Assembly (NCBI GenBank): GCA_003290165.1
Contig: QNQO01002089.1
Coordinates: 96,931 to 160,930, forward strand
Source: Berberis thunbergii
Taxonomy: Eukaryota > Streptophyta > Magnoliopsida > Ranunculales > Berberidaceae
DNA: 64,000 nucleotides
Direction of reading: 5' to 3'
Shown here: in pieces, positions 10,990 through 22,852 of the stretch
Layout of the letters: every line of letters begins with the position of its first letter
Numbering within the stretch: position 1 is the first letter of the stretch
Translations under genes and position numbers: made by a program
The notes under the pieces: generated by a model
What the model saw: only the letters and a program-made list of their open reading frames with translations
Told to the model about the DNA's origin: nothing
Databases searched by the model: none

Positions 10990-11227
10990 GAGCGCGGCAT
11001 GTGCAAAACTATTTTGTTTAGCAATGGTTTTTGGCCATTGCTAATTATAGCCACGGTTGTTTGCCGTGGCTAATGCACTCACGCTTTAGAGCTGTGGCCA
11101 GTTATTTTTATAGCCACGGTTTTAGGTTGTTGGCCACGCTATCCACGATTTTTTGCCGTGGCAAATAAACCAACGATTTAGAGCCGTGGCCATCTCAGTG
11201 TAGCTAAACAGGCCTTATGGTGTAGTG
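10990..11227. mobile_element. CACTA-type terminus, right end only
   Basis: Repeated short motifs built on GCCACGG and its complement CCGTGGC (for example TAGCCACGGTTGTTTGCCG) fill this stretch, which ends GGTGTAGTG, the complement of CACTACACC. That is the layout of a CACTA (En/Spm) subterminal region. The next three bases are AAG. No matching left end with the same repeats was found, so the element is truncated or its other end has decayed. It abuts the RPL24 5' region. Confidence 0.65.
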
Positions 11228-11230
11228 AAG

Positions 11231-13680
11231 AAAAGAGAACGAAATTGATGCCTCTAATAAATATATTATATACCATTAATATGTTTTCCTTCGAAATTAT
11301 TTTTCGTATATGTAACAAAGAAGAATTTCGAAGGAAATTGATGCTTCGTATATTTCACATGTATACATCTATAGATATACACATATACGAAGAAGAATTT
11401 CGAAGGAAGAAAAATTAATGGTGTACAACATTAGTTTATTCTTCAGTGTCATATGTGTTTATTGAATGATGTAGTCGTTCTCAGAGAATTCCTATATGTC
11501 ATTTTTCATTCTTGTTAATAATAATCTCAGCCCCATTACAACCTAATAAATACCTAATTGATCTTAAGTAAATGTTCGGTCCATAGACGTGGAGATTGAA
11601 TAGACAAGAACTCTTGTGTGTTATTCGACATTCTCAAAAGTATTTGATATTCCTGTCCATGAGATTATATTCATTTTATTAATTGAAAAATATGTTTTTC
11701 ATGATAATTATATGTGACATGTTTGTGTTTCCACAATTTACTCATTTCCTTACATATAAACTGAGTAACAAATACCCAATCTCTGGGTGTTTTTTTAGGG
11801 ACATGAGAAATTTGTAGTCTAGGCATATTATCTAAAGACTATTTAGTCGTGTCTTTATGTAAAATGGAGGTTTTTCAATCCATATTTTTTCAGGAAGAGG
11901 TTCAGTCACTTCCATTTCCACGTACATGTGCCCAACTTTTGGTCTAATTTATATAAAATGGAGAGTTATATTGATAAAACTATGCACACACACACACACA
12001 CTTCGAGATAAGAATGATGATGAAATTTATTTAATCTTTGGACATTATTAATTGTTGTGAAAGTCTGTTGGTATCCTAAAGTGACATTGTTAGTTTCTTG
12101 TTTTTTCTGAAACTTTTAGCAATTAGATGATTACCTTGAGGAAAATGAATTAGAGTGACAATGTTTTTGAATTTATTGAGTCAGTAATGTTTGTTTGTAA
12201 CATCTGTGTAAACCTTTATGAGACTATAACTCGTCTACTAGAAGTAATCTAGGGGTTCAAAGCCTTGTTGCACGTTTAAGGTAAGTGCAACCAATGATTC
12301 ATGCGAATGTAAGGATTTTGTTTTTGTTTTGCTCTAAGACTAGCAAAATATAGGTTTTGGGGTATTTGATTTCACGTAATTTATACCTACATTACCTTAT
12401 AATTTATATTTTTTAGTGTTCCGAATATTGCATTTTATTCTAATTATTTTGTTTTCATGTTATTTGTAGGAATTGTAGCTTAAACGATGAAATTGTGTTA
12501 GCAAGGTGAGTTTGGAAGAACTAGTACAAAGTGATTGGTAAAAATTGTAACAATCCATCCAATCTAATCTCAGGACTAAGCCCAAACCCAAAAGTATATC
12601 TAAAAAGCCTATCTCACCATCTATTTATTCTTCATCATCATCAATGTCGTCTCCCTCTCTCTAGGGCCAACTCCGTTTGCTTCATCCTCTATTTTTCGAG
12701 CTACCAAAACCATCTCATTATCCCATTGCCAGCGATTCTCACTTGCTAGAAAGACCGAGATTCATCACACCAACATCTATTTCCTCCCTTCATCGCGCCA
12801 ACAAATCAGCTCGCACCTACCCCTTGCAACATCCCCCTCCATCAAATTTTCTTTTCCATTTCACCATTACTACTTGAGTGAAAGATCTCTTAGGAACAAA
12901 CCTGTCACCATCTCCACTCATCGTCATCTTCTTCCCCTGTTCATCCAGTCACCACAAATCATATCACCACCACAACTCACCAGCTACATATCATCCCTCT
13001 ATTGATCCATCCATCATCTCCCTCACTATCTTCCTCCTCGTCTCGTTAGACACAACAACACTATCACACAAAACACAGTTAAGCAAAACAAAGATCGTAG
13101 TACAATCTCCCATCAGCCAATCATCCCTTTCTCCTTTTCTCTTTCACACCCTACATCTTCATATCCTTTATTTCTCACAGACTTGCAGCCACCTTATCTT
13201 CTTCTTCCTCTGACCATCGACTTCGCAACGACCTTCTCTTATTCTTTCTGAAGCCATCGACCTTCCTCTCTCACAAACATCCAGTGCAACAACCCTCGCT
13301 CCTCCATTGTTCTCAATAGCCAACAACCTTCCATGAACCTCTCTCCCTTATCTTCCCTCTCTCTCACCAAGGACGAATTTGAACACGTAGCTGCACACGA
13401 AATAGGGCAGAGACGTACCATAAACATGGAAGAAGAAGAATAAAAAGGAGGAAAAGAGTTTTTAAACTATTTCTTTTACTATTTGCACCCCATATATTAT
13501 TTTGTACCACCACAAAGCAATCACACCATTGGTGAAGCACATTTGTTGAAGAAATGGAGTTCATTCACACTGTTGTTGTCGCGACCACCACCACCATGAT
13601 CTTCTAAACCCTCCATTAAGCCGTAAATGATTCCTCAAGATTAGTAGAACTTCTTTTGTCCATTCCTCAGGCTTAATAAA
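11231..13680. other. intergenic DNA, no gene recognised
   Basis: AT-rich DNA with a (CA)n run at about 11986-12002 and a long pyrimidine-rich tract at about 12600-13340 that opens several meaningless frames. GAAGAATTTCGAAGGAA is repeated at about 11329 and 11391. I see no gene. Confidence 0.5.
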
Positions 13681-13681
13681 A

Positions 13682-14339
13682 TCTGCATCAGCCATCATGG
13701 CATACCACAAACCCCCACACGATGTCAGTTAGTGGCCTAGCATGCAAACCACTAACTAATAGGGAGTAGCTGATGAACATCAAACAATCACTCAATCACA
13801 ACTGTACATGTGGCATGGACTAACCCTAGCACATAAAAGGCTTCAGCTCAGTCGCAAGCGGACCCATGTGCAAGACTATTGTTCAGCCCATAAGTCAGGC
13901 GTCCAGGCCCAAGACACGCCATCCCTATAGGCACGAGTCTTAAGGCTTGGCCTAGGACAATAAGGCCCGAACAATAAATCTCAAAGGTGTCACAGGCTCA
14001 AGATCCACTCGCACGAAATCAGCTCTAGCCCAATCAAGCGTTGGGTCCTAAATAAGACAAGTGTCGAAGTACTCAGTCATGCACAGGTAAGATCATATGC
14101 GAGAACTCCTCCTTCCATGACTTCCTCAATCGCATGGATAGTAAAGAGGGGAAGGCTCGCTATATGAGTCAGTTAAATGAGGAAGAAAGGTGTGCAAGTA
14201 TACACTCCAATTTTACATTTAGTCTTCAATATTTCTTTAATCAGTATTTGACCACCTCAATAGTGTCTTGGGCTTAAACGTTGCACTTTTTACATGTTAG
14301 ATATCATCGTAATTAGCGAGGACAAATTTGAACGCGTCA
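13682..14339 (+). mobile_element. 3' end of a Ty3-like LTR retrotransposon (LTR 13771-14339)
   Basis: An LTR begins TGATGAACATC at 13771 and ends AACGCGTCA at 14339. Just upstream is AATAGGGAGTAGC, a polypurine tract, and before it CACTAACTAA and AGTTAGTGGCC, which match the sequence just before the 3' LTR of the element at 45874-52474. So internal DNA plus one LTR remain and the 5' part is gone. It belongs to the same clade as that element. Confidence 0.6.
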
Positions 14340-14593
14340 GTAATTATGATAACTATTAGATGGTCTATTGATTTATTTAGTAAAAATCTTGGTGAAACTG
14401 TATATAAAAGTTAGGTTTGTTGCAAATAAATGAGAAAAAAAATCTCGTCAAAGACTAGAAGAAGAGATTTCGTGAAACACAAACAATGACAGCAAAAATT
14501 TCATTTGAAATGTGTTAGTTAACACATAGTCATTAACCAACAACATCTTTATCTTATCCTCTTTTATTGCTCTCCCATTATCTATTTTTTTTC

Positions 14594-14703
14594 TTGTCGA
14601 CTGTTATATGTTGTTGTCTAAGTTTTGCTCCAGCAGGGATACTACCTTTTTGTCGACTGTTATTTATTGTTGTCTAAGTTTTGCTCCAACTGGGATACTA
14701 CCC
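14594..14703. repeat. two-copy tandem repeat, about 55 bp
   Basis: TTGTCGACTGTTAT followed by GTTGTCTAAGTTTTGCTCC and GGGATACTACC occurs twice in a row, starting near 14595 and 14651. Recent local duplication. Confidence 0.75.
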
Positions 14704-14879
14704 TTTATAGTTTTTCGAAATTAGCATTTTAACTACAATGTGGAATGACTTCCAAACTTTGCTAAGACTTTTTTTAATTGAAAAGAAAAGAAAAACACTT
14801 AATTTTAGGCTTTGTACATTGAGATGTAATATTTGTAGACACAAGGGGTTGTAGATCCAAATAAGAGTATTAGGTTCAA

Positions 14880-15900
14880 AAAGGCTTATAAGAGGGAGAT
14901 TTAGGATTCAACCATAGACAATGCAAAACATTCAAATGCCTATGGTAGCTAAGTATAAAATCAAGGAAAATTGGGAACCAACCATAAACATGATGGGAAA
15001 CCGGAAGAAAAAATTCATTTCAAAAGGAGAGACATGGAAAGGATTTGCAAAGATTTCCTTCAGGGGACTAATGGCTGAAGCAACTTGTTGCGAAACTTTA
15101 ATTTTCTAAGAATCAGAAAGAAATACAATCGCATCCAACCTAAGTTTAAAAAGAAGAAAAATCAACTTATGAAGTTCCTCCGCCAGTACAGAACTTTCGC
15201 AGCTTAAAATCCCAAATAACTAGTAAAAAATTGTGGAAGTGGAACGACATTTCAAAAAATCTCTCAATGGTCAAATCTACATATTCATTTAAAAATTCAT
15301 GTTGTTGTCATCCTAACTATATTTCCCCATCTGTTTTCACATATTTTGGTTAAAAGAGGGCCCTCCTAGATATAATTCGTTTACCATGGCTTTTGGTCAT
15401 GGCGACAAGATCTTAACAATCAATAATCTGCAGAAAATATGTTTAATTATTCTCAATAGATGTAGTATATGTAGATTTGAGGAGGAGTCATTAATTAATC
15501 ATTTCATCAATTACAATTTTTCTACGGTGGCTCCTTAGTTTACATGTTGGGAAGCATCAATAGACAGCTTTAATAACCTTTAATTTGGCATAGAAAGAAA
15601 TGTTCTTTGGATCATGGTTGTGAATGAAAGTATTTTTTAGCAACCCTTGGAATTATTCGGAAAAAAATAGACAATGGATTAATTAATCAAATATGGGTGG
15701 AATGAATTGTCAAACAATTTGCAATGAGATCAAGGCTCTAGCCTGGCATGAGTTAATATTTGGGGTTTTTTCTAATACAATGTTCACTATTGCATGTTTA
15801 ATTAGGATAGCCAATAGCTTGTTTTGTCATGTGATGGTGTCTCTTATATGTTGTATATACAACGACTGCATGTCTAGATGAACAGTAGAAATGTCTTCAA
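14880..15900 (+). mobile_element. degenerate LINE remnant
   Basis: The clearest part, about 15400-15530, reads LTINNLQKICLIILNRC, then SICRFEEESLINHFI, matching the zf-RVT module of plant LINEs (CxxC ... EES.xH pattern). Flanking stretches have many stops. No intact reverse transcriptase is visible and the ends are approximate. Confidence 0.5.
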
Positions 15901-16664
15901 CCTGACTCTCAGCTCGCTAAATTGCCCTTCTATTTTTTTTTTTAATATTTACAAACAAAAATAAATGGGTAAGTGAACACTGACAAGGGATAGTTGTGTC
16001 TTTTAAATGTAAAACAAAATTACACATGTTTACCATTATACGTCTCAAATTCAGACTATTTACAATCAAAATCAGCCCCTATAATTATTTTTTTAATTAT
16101 ACAAACCTCTAACATAATTTATTTGAAGCCCACAATTCACTACTACAAATATTAGCTTAGGTAACGCCACTTAGATAGCGCTTTTTTAAAGAGCTATCCA
16201 AGTGGGCACTAGGATAGCGCTTATTTGTCTTTAAAAAAAATCAAAAAAAAAAAAAAAAAAACACTACAATAGCGCTTTTAATTTTTTTTCAGTTAAGCGC
16301 TATCTTAGTTATGTCTTAGATAGCGCTTTAAAAAACGCTATGAGAAAAACGTTACCAAAGCTACCATAGCGCTTTTAAAGTGCTTGCATAGCGCTTCGAA
16401 AGCGCTATGCTACTTACATTTAGGATAGCGCTTCGGAATATCACTACTATAGCGCTTATATCTTAGTCTAAGTTTCTCACATAAAATTTTTGCAATTGTC
16501 AAACAAACCTAGCCCACCAGGTCTTCTCTTCAAGATCCTCTATATGGCTGCAATAACACTTCGAGAGGGAGGTCCTCTTCCTCATTCTCTTCTAACTCAA
16601 AAGCTTCCCCTGTTTCGCTCTCACTTCCAAACCTCTCTGTAAGTCAATCGTTCGATGGTTTGAG

Positions 16665-17425
16665 ATGGCTGGAAAAGCAATTGGTTCAGTAGCCTCGAAA
16701 AAAACCACATCGAGGAGCAACAAGGCCGGGCTCCAGTTCCCCGTTGGTAGAATCGCTAGATTACTCAAAGTAGGCAAGTATGCAAGCAAGTTTGTGCTGG
16801 CGCCCCTATCTATCTCGCCGCCGTACTCGAATATTTGGCCATAGAGGTACGTTTTTTGATCTGGGGGGCTTTGATTTTGTTGTTTTACGTCATTGTTTTT
16901 ATCTTGTTTTGAGAGGAGTTCGATTTTTTGGCCCTAATTTGGTGATTTTTTTGGTTATTTTTTTTATCTTGTTTAAATCTGGGTATTTTGTTTCAAGTTT
17001 ATATCTTTAGAACCGGGTTGGTTAAGCATGCTTTGATTTTGAATGGGTTTTCATTAGTTTGGTTTTGATTTGCCTTTTGTGCCCTAATTTTTTGATTTTC
17101 TAAAACGAAATTGAATCATGTTTATGTTTACATGGGGTTTGATTGTTTTGGTTTATTTTTATGAAATTGACAATGGACTTTGATTATGGTGCTTAAATTT
17201 GTGATTTTTTGTGAAACAGACTTGAACAATTTTGACCTAATGAATTGGGAATCTAATTTACAATGGGTTTCTTCTTATCAGGTGTTGGAGTTAGCAGGAA
17301 AAGCAGCGAGAGACAACAAGCAATCCAGAATAGTGCTACGACACATACAATTGGCAGTGTGAAATGACGAGGAGTTGAGTAAGTTGTTGGGTGCAATCAT
17401 TGCCAATCTTGCTTCATCGGGCTTT
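16665..17425 (+). pseudogene. histone H2A fragment inside the CACTA element
   Basis: H2A pairs with H2B in the nucleosome. Exon 1 (16665-16846) begins [13 protein letters not shown] and reads [20 protein letters not shown]. The frame then slips near 16790 and [17 protein letters not shown] continues in another frame up to a GAG/GTACGT donor. Exon 2 (from 17282, acceptor TATCAG) reads [18 protein letters not shown], then LRHIQLAV, and hits a TGA at 17360-17362 where arginine is expected; NDEELSKLLGA follows. The C-terminal tail fades out. The intron sits at the usual plant H2A position. Frameshift plus nonsense codon make it non-functional. Confidence 0.88.
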
Positions 17426-17937
17426 CTTCTTGTCACTTTTCTTCACTTCACTCAATTTTGTTCACTTCAATCTTCCTCTCTGTCTAAGAATAGTTTTCAT
17501 TCATATTTTGAAACAGTGAGTTGATTCGCTCAATAAATGATGACTTAGCCCAGGATTTTAACTCGAGATCTCATTCCGTCGTCCTCCTTGGTGGATTTCA
17601 AAGGTAAGTTTCAGAAATTATGGTTTTTCACTTTAATTTTTATCAGCTGTTGTTTGTTGATTCATTTTCTTTCACGTTCATAGGTTATGACATTGTTCAC
17701 TTTGTTTTGGGAGGATTTGAATAAGTAAACGAAATGTTTTCTTTTACTAACTTCATTCACTTTGATTCAGAGTGTTTTGTCTTTGTTATTCTTGAATTGA
17801 ATTCCTTACAAATAATGAAAACAAAGAGACTAATTTCTCTACTTTATTTGTTTTTGTTTAGATGCAGAGACCGCTTTCTATTGTTTTAATTTTTGAATTT
17901 TGGAGTTGAATTGATTCTTAAGTTGCCAAATTTCTTT

Positions 17938-18090
17938 TATATGGAAGCGGGATCAGTTCGAAAACTGATCTGCCAAAGAGATGGAAGGAAAAAGAAGAGG
18001 CGATATTACATGTTTATAACAGAGGAAGATTTGAAACACAGTCCTGAAATGGACACACGTACTTCCGGAGAGGATTTGATTGCCAAGGTG
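17938..18090 (+). pseudogene. unidentified exon-like fragment 1 in CACTA element
   Basis: An open stretch reads MEAGSVRKLICQRDGRKKKR, then RYYMFITEEDLKH and TSGEDLIAK, before a possible GTGC donor. It is charged and compact as real exons are, but I do not recognise the family. Confidence 0.35.
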
Positions 18091-19158
18091 CTTTTTAAGT
18101 ATTATTTTTGTCGATTTTGATCTTAATTTCCAAATATTTGTTCTTTTCTCTATATTATTTTTGGATGATTATTGTCAAGCTTCTAGCCAATTGGTAAACT
18201 ACTCTAAATCCTTGATACAACCTTAACATTCATCCTAATGGCAAGTTTTGGAGTCAAGGAAGTCACATTCAAAATATAAATACCTTGGTTCTCCCACTTA
18301 CCCTCTCTAGCAAGAAATCTTGAGATCCTTTACCATATTTTTTGTTGATAATGATCTCACTCAAATAGAGAACTGAAAACACATTCATGCTCTTGAATAT
18401 AGATTTTGCCAAAAGGTGTGGTTTTTGGTGTGGCATATGGCCTTTTGTTAAGAAGCGACTAGTGTTATGAGGTGCAATGAAGTCGAGGCTTGGTACATGG
18501 AAGTCCAAATAAAGGGGGTAGGCTTACATGGTATCAGTTCTTTTAACCTGTCCACTTACTATGTACCCCTGTCATTTCCTGCTGGAAAGTTGCAACAAGG
18601 ATATAAGCTATAAGGAAACCTTAGAGTGGTTCCAAATAGGATGGAAGTTTTATTTTTCTTATGCACATCCCTCGAATATGTGTGGTCCAGTTCTTTGTCA
18701 GAGTATTTTAATATTCGAATATACTTCCTCAAATGGATTTTGACATACGGTTAGATAAGAATATAATTATAAAGTGAGATTATGGATGCCATTAAACATT
18801 GTCTGCCTCAGAGTTTTGGGATTTTAGTTGATGGAAACTTTGCTTGAAAACTTCGTCTTAAAATTAGAATGGCTGTCAGAGATGAGGAAATTGAAGAAGT
18901 GTGTATTTAATTGAATACTACCAATACTCTTGGTCTAACAATAAAGAAGACATGGTTTTGGAAGTGGACAAAGGATGGTCTTTTTTGGTGCCATCATTTA
19001 ATCCACACATGATGAATAACCTACTTTTACCTATGTTGTTGTTCTAACCTCTAAAGCCACAAAAAGTTCTCATAACGTCTAGATTGCAGTTTTAAATAAT
19101 TTTAAACTTTAAAAGCTATTTTGATGAAGGATTTATATTGCTGGTTCTTTCTTACAGC

Positions 19159-19296
19159 TTAATGGGTATACCATATGGTGCTACGTTCTCACCTTTGTCC
19201 CCTCTGGCAGAAGCTTGCTCAAGAATGGATTTAACTGCCATACATGAGATCTTGGATAATATCGGGTATAAAGATGATAAGGGAGCAGCCAATGAG
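19159..19296 (+). pseudogene. unidentified exon-like fragment 2 in CACTA element
   Basis: After a TTCTTACAG acceptor the sequence reads [19 protein letters not shown], then [20 protein letters not shown] and DKGAANE, ending before GTGTGT. Composition and borders are exon-like; the family is unknown to me. It could belong to the same donor gene as fragment 1, though the phases do not obviously match. Confidence 0.4.
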
Positions 19297-19999
19297 GTGT
19301 GTTTTGATCTTCTATTAATTAGTATGTTATTGATCTGTGTCATATCTTTATATGTATAGCTGATGGACATCAATTCTAACTGCATCCAACTGCATAAAAC
19401 TTGGTCAAAACATCTTCTTCAGTTACAAGAAACTGATTCAGAGACACATGCACATAACATAGATAAATAACTAATATAATAAAATGAAATTGACTCTTTA
19501 TAAGGCCAAGGAATCAGATCAAAGTACAATCTTGTAATTTTCTCAAAAAAAGCGCTATGCAAGCTGAAATCTTTAATTTGTTTTTATCCAAATTTCAATT
19601 TGTTTTTGTTGCTCGACTGTATGGAGAATTGTGTGTTTGACAATTACAAAGTCACCTTGTGCGTTTGTAAGAGTCCAATACATTTATAAATTATTTCATA
19701 TTTTTATGAACTTATGTGATTAGTCGGTTGATGAAACATTCAAATTCAGTGGTTTTGTATATGAGTGACACTTCTCTTGTGTACACTGTCTAAGATATTT
19801 GATCCCCTATTTAGCCATAGCATTAGCACTCACTAGATGGGGATGATGTGGTGTTGGTTCATTAACTTGATTTTATCAACCTTCACTTGTATAGGGAAAA
19901 ACATTGGTCAGGATCAAACTTAGTAAGAGTTGCAACCCAACTTAGATCATTTGTTTGAACTTACCATTGAATGTTAGTCCTTCCTTCTTGACATCATGC

Positions 20000-21610
20000 A
20001 TAATGCATATGAAACATTCTGTGAACACTAAACAAATTAGACTGAAACAGCTCTGCAAAAATTCTAGTGATATACATGGTAAAGTAACATGTACAGTCTT
20101 CCCTCAAGACCATTTTGAATGGCGGGGTGGGGGTTGGGGGGACAGGAATGTATCAATTAACAGAGAAAAAATGGTATGGAGAAGCAAATATGTACAATTG
20201 CTTCTAGCAAAATACCTTAAACGTATATGCTTTTCGGTAGTACAAGTCAATCTAAATTGTGTTGTTTCTCCTCCTTTAGACACTATTGCAGGTAAACAAG
20301 ATTGGGAGGAGTAACTGGTTGCTGCAGTGGACAAGGAACAGATGTTCCATGTTTGCTTAGTCGGGAATGATATCTTCCTTCTCTGAGAACAATTATTTGG
20401 ACAACCCTTTTTCAATTGACAAAGGGCACAGCTGCAGTTGCGATGGTAAGGTCTTCGTTCTTTTCCCATGTCGAATGAAGATATGCATCCTTCCTGAACG
20501 CATTGAAGTAGTTCCCACCAGCTGCAGCTTCCATTCTTTCTACTTTTCAACTACACTTACTATTATGCAGGTATAAGCAAATGCATGTGTATGTTACTGT
20601 TTTTTGCTATATATGTTGTGTGTGTGTTAGGAGTTTTTATGAATCCCTTCTGATGTGTGTTCCATTTACATAGGAAGGCATGAGTGCAGAAGTAGATATC
20701 CTCAAGTTGGGTGTCACTTTGTGGCACTCCGTTAACATGAAGTTAAAGTTCATTATCTTGACTTTATTCAAAGCCTCTCATGGACATTATGCTAAAGAGA
20801 AACAAAAATGATAGAGAACTTCTTTACTGTTTTTCCAAGAGTGACTTTAGATTATAGTATTACCATTTCAGATACTACTTAGGAAAAAGGGATACAAACA
20901 AAACATAGTGGAGAGAAGGAAAGAGGAAGAAGTTGCAAATCTGCATGGGAACAAGAGAAGCAAGAGTTGATGATTTCAGCCCTGGTGAGGTGGGTTGTTT
21001 GAATCAACTGATTGTGTCAATCCTTGCACTTGCGTAATGCACATGACACATTCTATGCACACTAGGAGAATTTGACTAAATCAGCCTGCAAAGATTTTAT
21101 TGATATACATGATGGAAAATATTTTTGTACAGTTTTCCCTATTGACCATTTTGAATCCAGGGAAGTGTATATGTTAACAGAGAAAAATAATGGTATGGCG
21201 GAGCAAATATCTACAAATGCTTTCACTCATCTTTGCTAGTCCAATGAAGTCTCCAATAAATATAACTGTTCAGTAGTATAAAAGTCTCTGTTTTTTTTTT
21301 GTTTCTCCTCCAGATACTATCTGTGGTGTAGAAGATTGGGAGGACTAATTGGTCGCTGCAATGGACAAGGAGCACTTACTCCATGTTTTATTAGTTGGGA
21401 ATGATATCCTCCTTCTCTAAGTACAATTGTTTGAACAGCCCTGTTTCAATTGATGCAGGGTACAGCTGCAATTGCGATGATAGGGTCTTTGTTCTTTCCC
21501 CTTGTCTAAGAAAGATAAGCATCCCTCCTGTACACATTGAAGTAGTACCCTGCAGCTGCAGCTTCCATGCTCTGTACTTTTCACTCACACTGACTATAGT
21601 GCAGGTATAA
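20000..21610. repeat. diverged direct duplication inside the CACTA element
   Basis: About 600 bp at 20000-20585 recurs at about 21030-21610. Shared landmarks include GATATACATG, GACCATTTTGAAT, AATGGTATGG and AGCTGCAGCTTCCAT. On the minus strand both copies begin MEAAA and continue through a peptide with DAYL and then, after a stop, IVLREG..YHS..., so a protein-like pattern is preserved in both, each with a stop at the same place. I do not recognise it. The duplicated sequence runs antisense to the H2A and RH7 fragments. Confidence 0.6.
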
Positions 21611-21997
21611 GTAAATGTCTTTTATGTATTTTCCTATGTTCTGATATATGTTTTATGTATGCTCGGATCACTTCTTGTGTTAAATGAGTGATGCACATTA
21701 TAATTTTCTTCATGGAACTTCTTGTGTTTGACAATATACATACCATTTATTGTCACCTATTCACTACTAGTTGAATCAAATAAACCTACTAACACTCCCT
21801 TGAAATTTGCATATGAAGCTTAGGATTGTGGCATTGTGTATCTTGATCATTCCTATCTGGAGGCATAAAAAATATGGCATGGGCCAAGCACCTATGATCT
21901 GAAATCTTGGTATCATAAACATGTACACACTACACACACACACTCTATTGGCACTACTTTATCTAATTAGTATTTCTTTTCTTTAATCTATTGGCAG

Positions 21998-22852
21998 ATC
22001 TCTTCTAGGTTTCTTAAATCTGATAAGAAAACAGCCGATCTTGTTGGTAACGAGAAAATGAAGGCTAGTACTAATGTCAGACATATTGTTCTTCCCTGCT
22101 CTAGTGCAGCCATATCGAAACTTATCCCTGATATCATTCATTGTTATAGCAGGTTTGTTATTTTTGGATTGTTCTTTTTTATTGATTTGAATCCCCCAGC
22201 ACACACACACACAAACCTATGTTTTCATATTTGAAAGTAAATTGCCAGACCTTCGCATACTTGACATGCTAATGGTGTATTATTTCTGGTCTTAATTTTA
22301 TAAACAATATCTTTTGCATCATTTGTATAATCTTCGGTGACCTAATGGTGTATTATTTCTGGTCTTAATTTTATAAAGTGGTGGGCGAACAATTATTTTC
22401 ACAGAAACAAAGGATTCTGCTTCTGTGCTTTCGGGCCTATTGCCTGGTGCACGTGCTTTACATGGAGATATACAACAGGCAACATGTGAAGTAAGTTTAC
22501 TAGCTACATGGTAGTATGCCCTTTTTTGTTATTCATTAAATTTGGTTGCAAAGTTTGCACTTCGATTAAGATCTTCAAAATATGAACTTCCAATTTCTGA
22601 GAAAGTTCTCTTTCTTTGTTACACTTTTTTTTTCGAAAGGCAAGTGTGCCGCCGGTGTTACTTGCTCCTTTTGGATTGTGTTCTTATTTTTATTTAACAC
22701 ATGTAGCACTCAATCTTTTTCTTCTTAATAATTGGGTGATTCTTTGTAGGTCACACTTTCTGGGTTTGGGTCTGGAAAGTTCATGACATTGGTGGCCACA
22801 AATTTGGCAGCTAGGGGTTTGGACATCAATGATGTGCAGTTGATCATTCGGT
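21998..22852 (+). pseudogene. DEAD-box RNA helicase 7 (RH7-like) fragment, three exons
   Basis: RH7 is a nucleolar DEAD-box helicase of plants. Exon 1 (21998-22152) reads DKKTADLVGNEKMKASTNVR, then HIVLPCSS. Exon 2 (22379-22490) gives GGRTIIFTETKDSAS, LLPGARALHGDIQQ. Exon 3 (22750 to about 22850) gives [26 protein letters not shown]. The splice sites and phases of the first two introns are consistent, so three exons join in frame. Helicase motifs IV (TIIFTETK) and V ([11 protein letters not shown]) are present, but the N-terminal DEAD domain and everything after motif V (including HRIGRTGR) are absent. It lies next to the right end of the CACTA element and reads into its subterminal repeats. 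Confidence 0.87.
22268..22378. repeat. 36-bp direct repeat at an RH7 intron/exon border
   Basis: CTAATGGTGTATTATTTCTG followed by GTCTTAATTTTATAAA occurs twice, at about 22269 and 22342; the second copy ends at the acceptor of RH7 exon 2. The copies appear identical, so the duplication is young. Confidence 0.75.

Noticed and set aside
12531..13213. Overlapping plus-strand frames at 12.5-13.2 kb
   Set aside because: They lie in a pyrimidine-rich tract with no splice structure or recognisable motif.
13368..13400. GACGAATTTGAACACGTAGC, similar to the end of the LTR at 14339
   Set aside because: No primer-binding site or LTR body accompanies it, so a matching 5' LTR cannot be supported.
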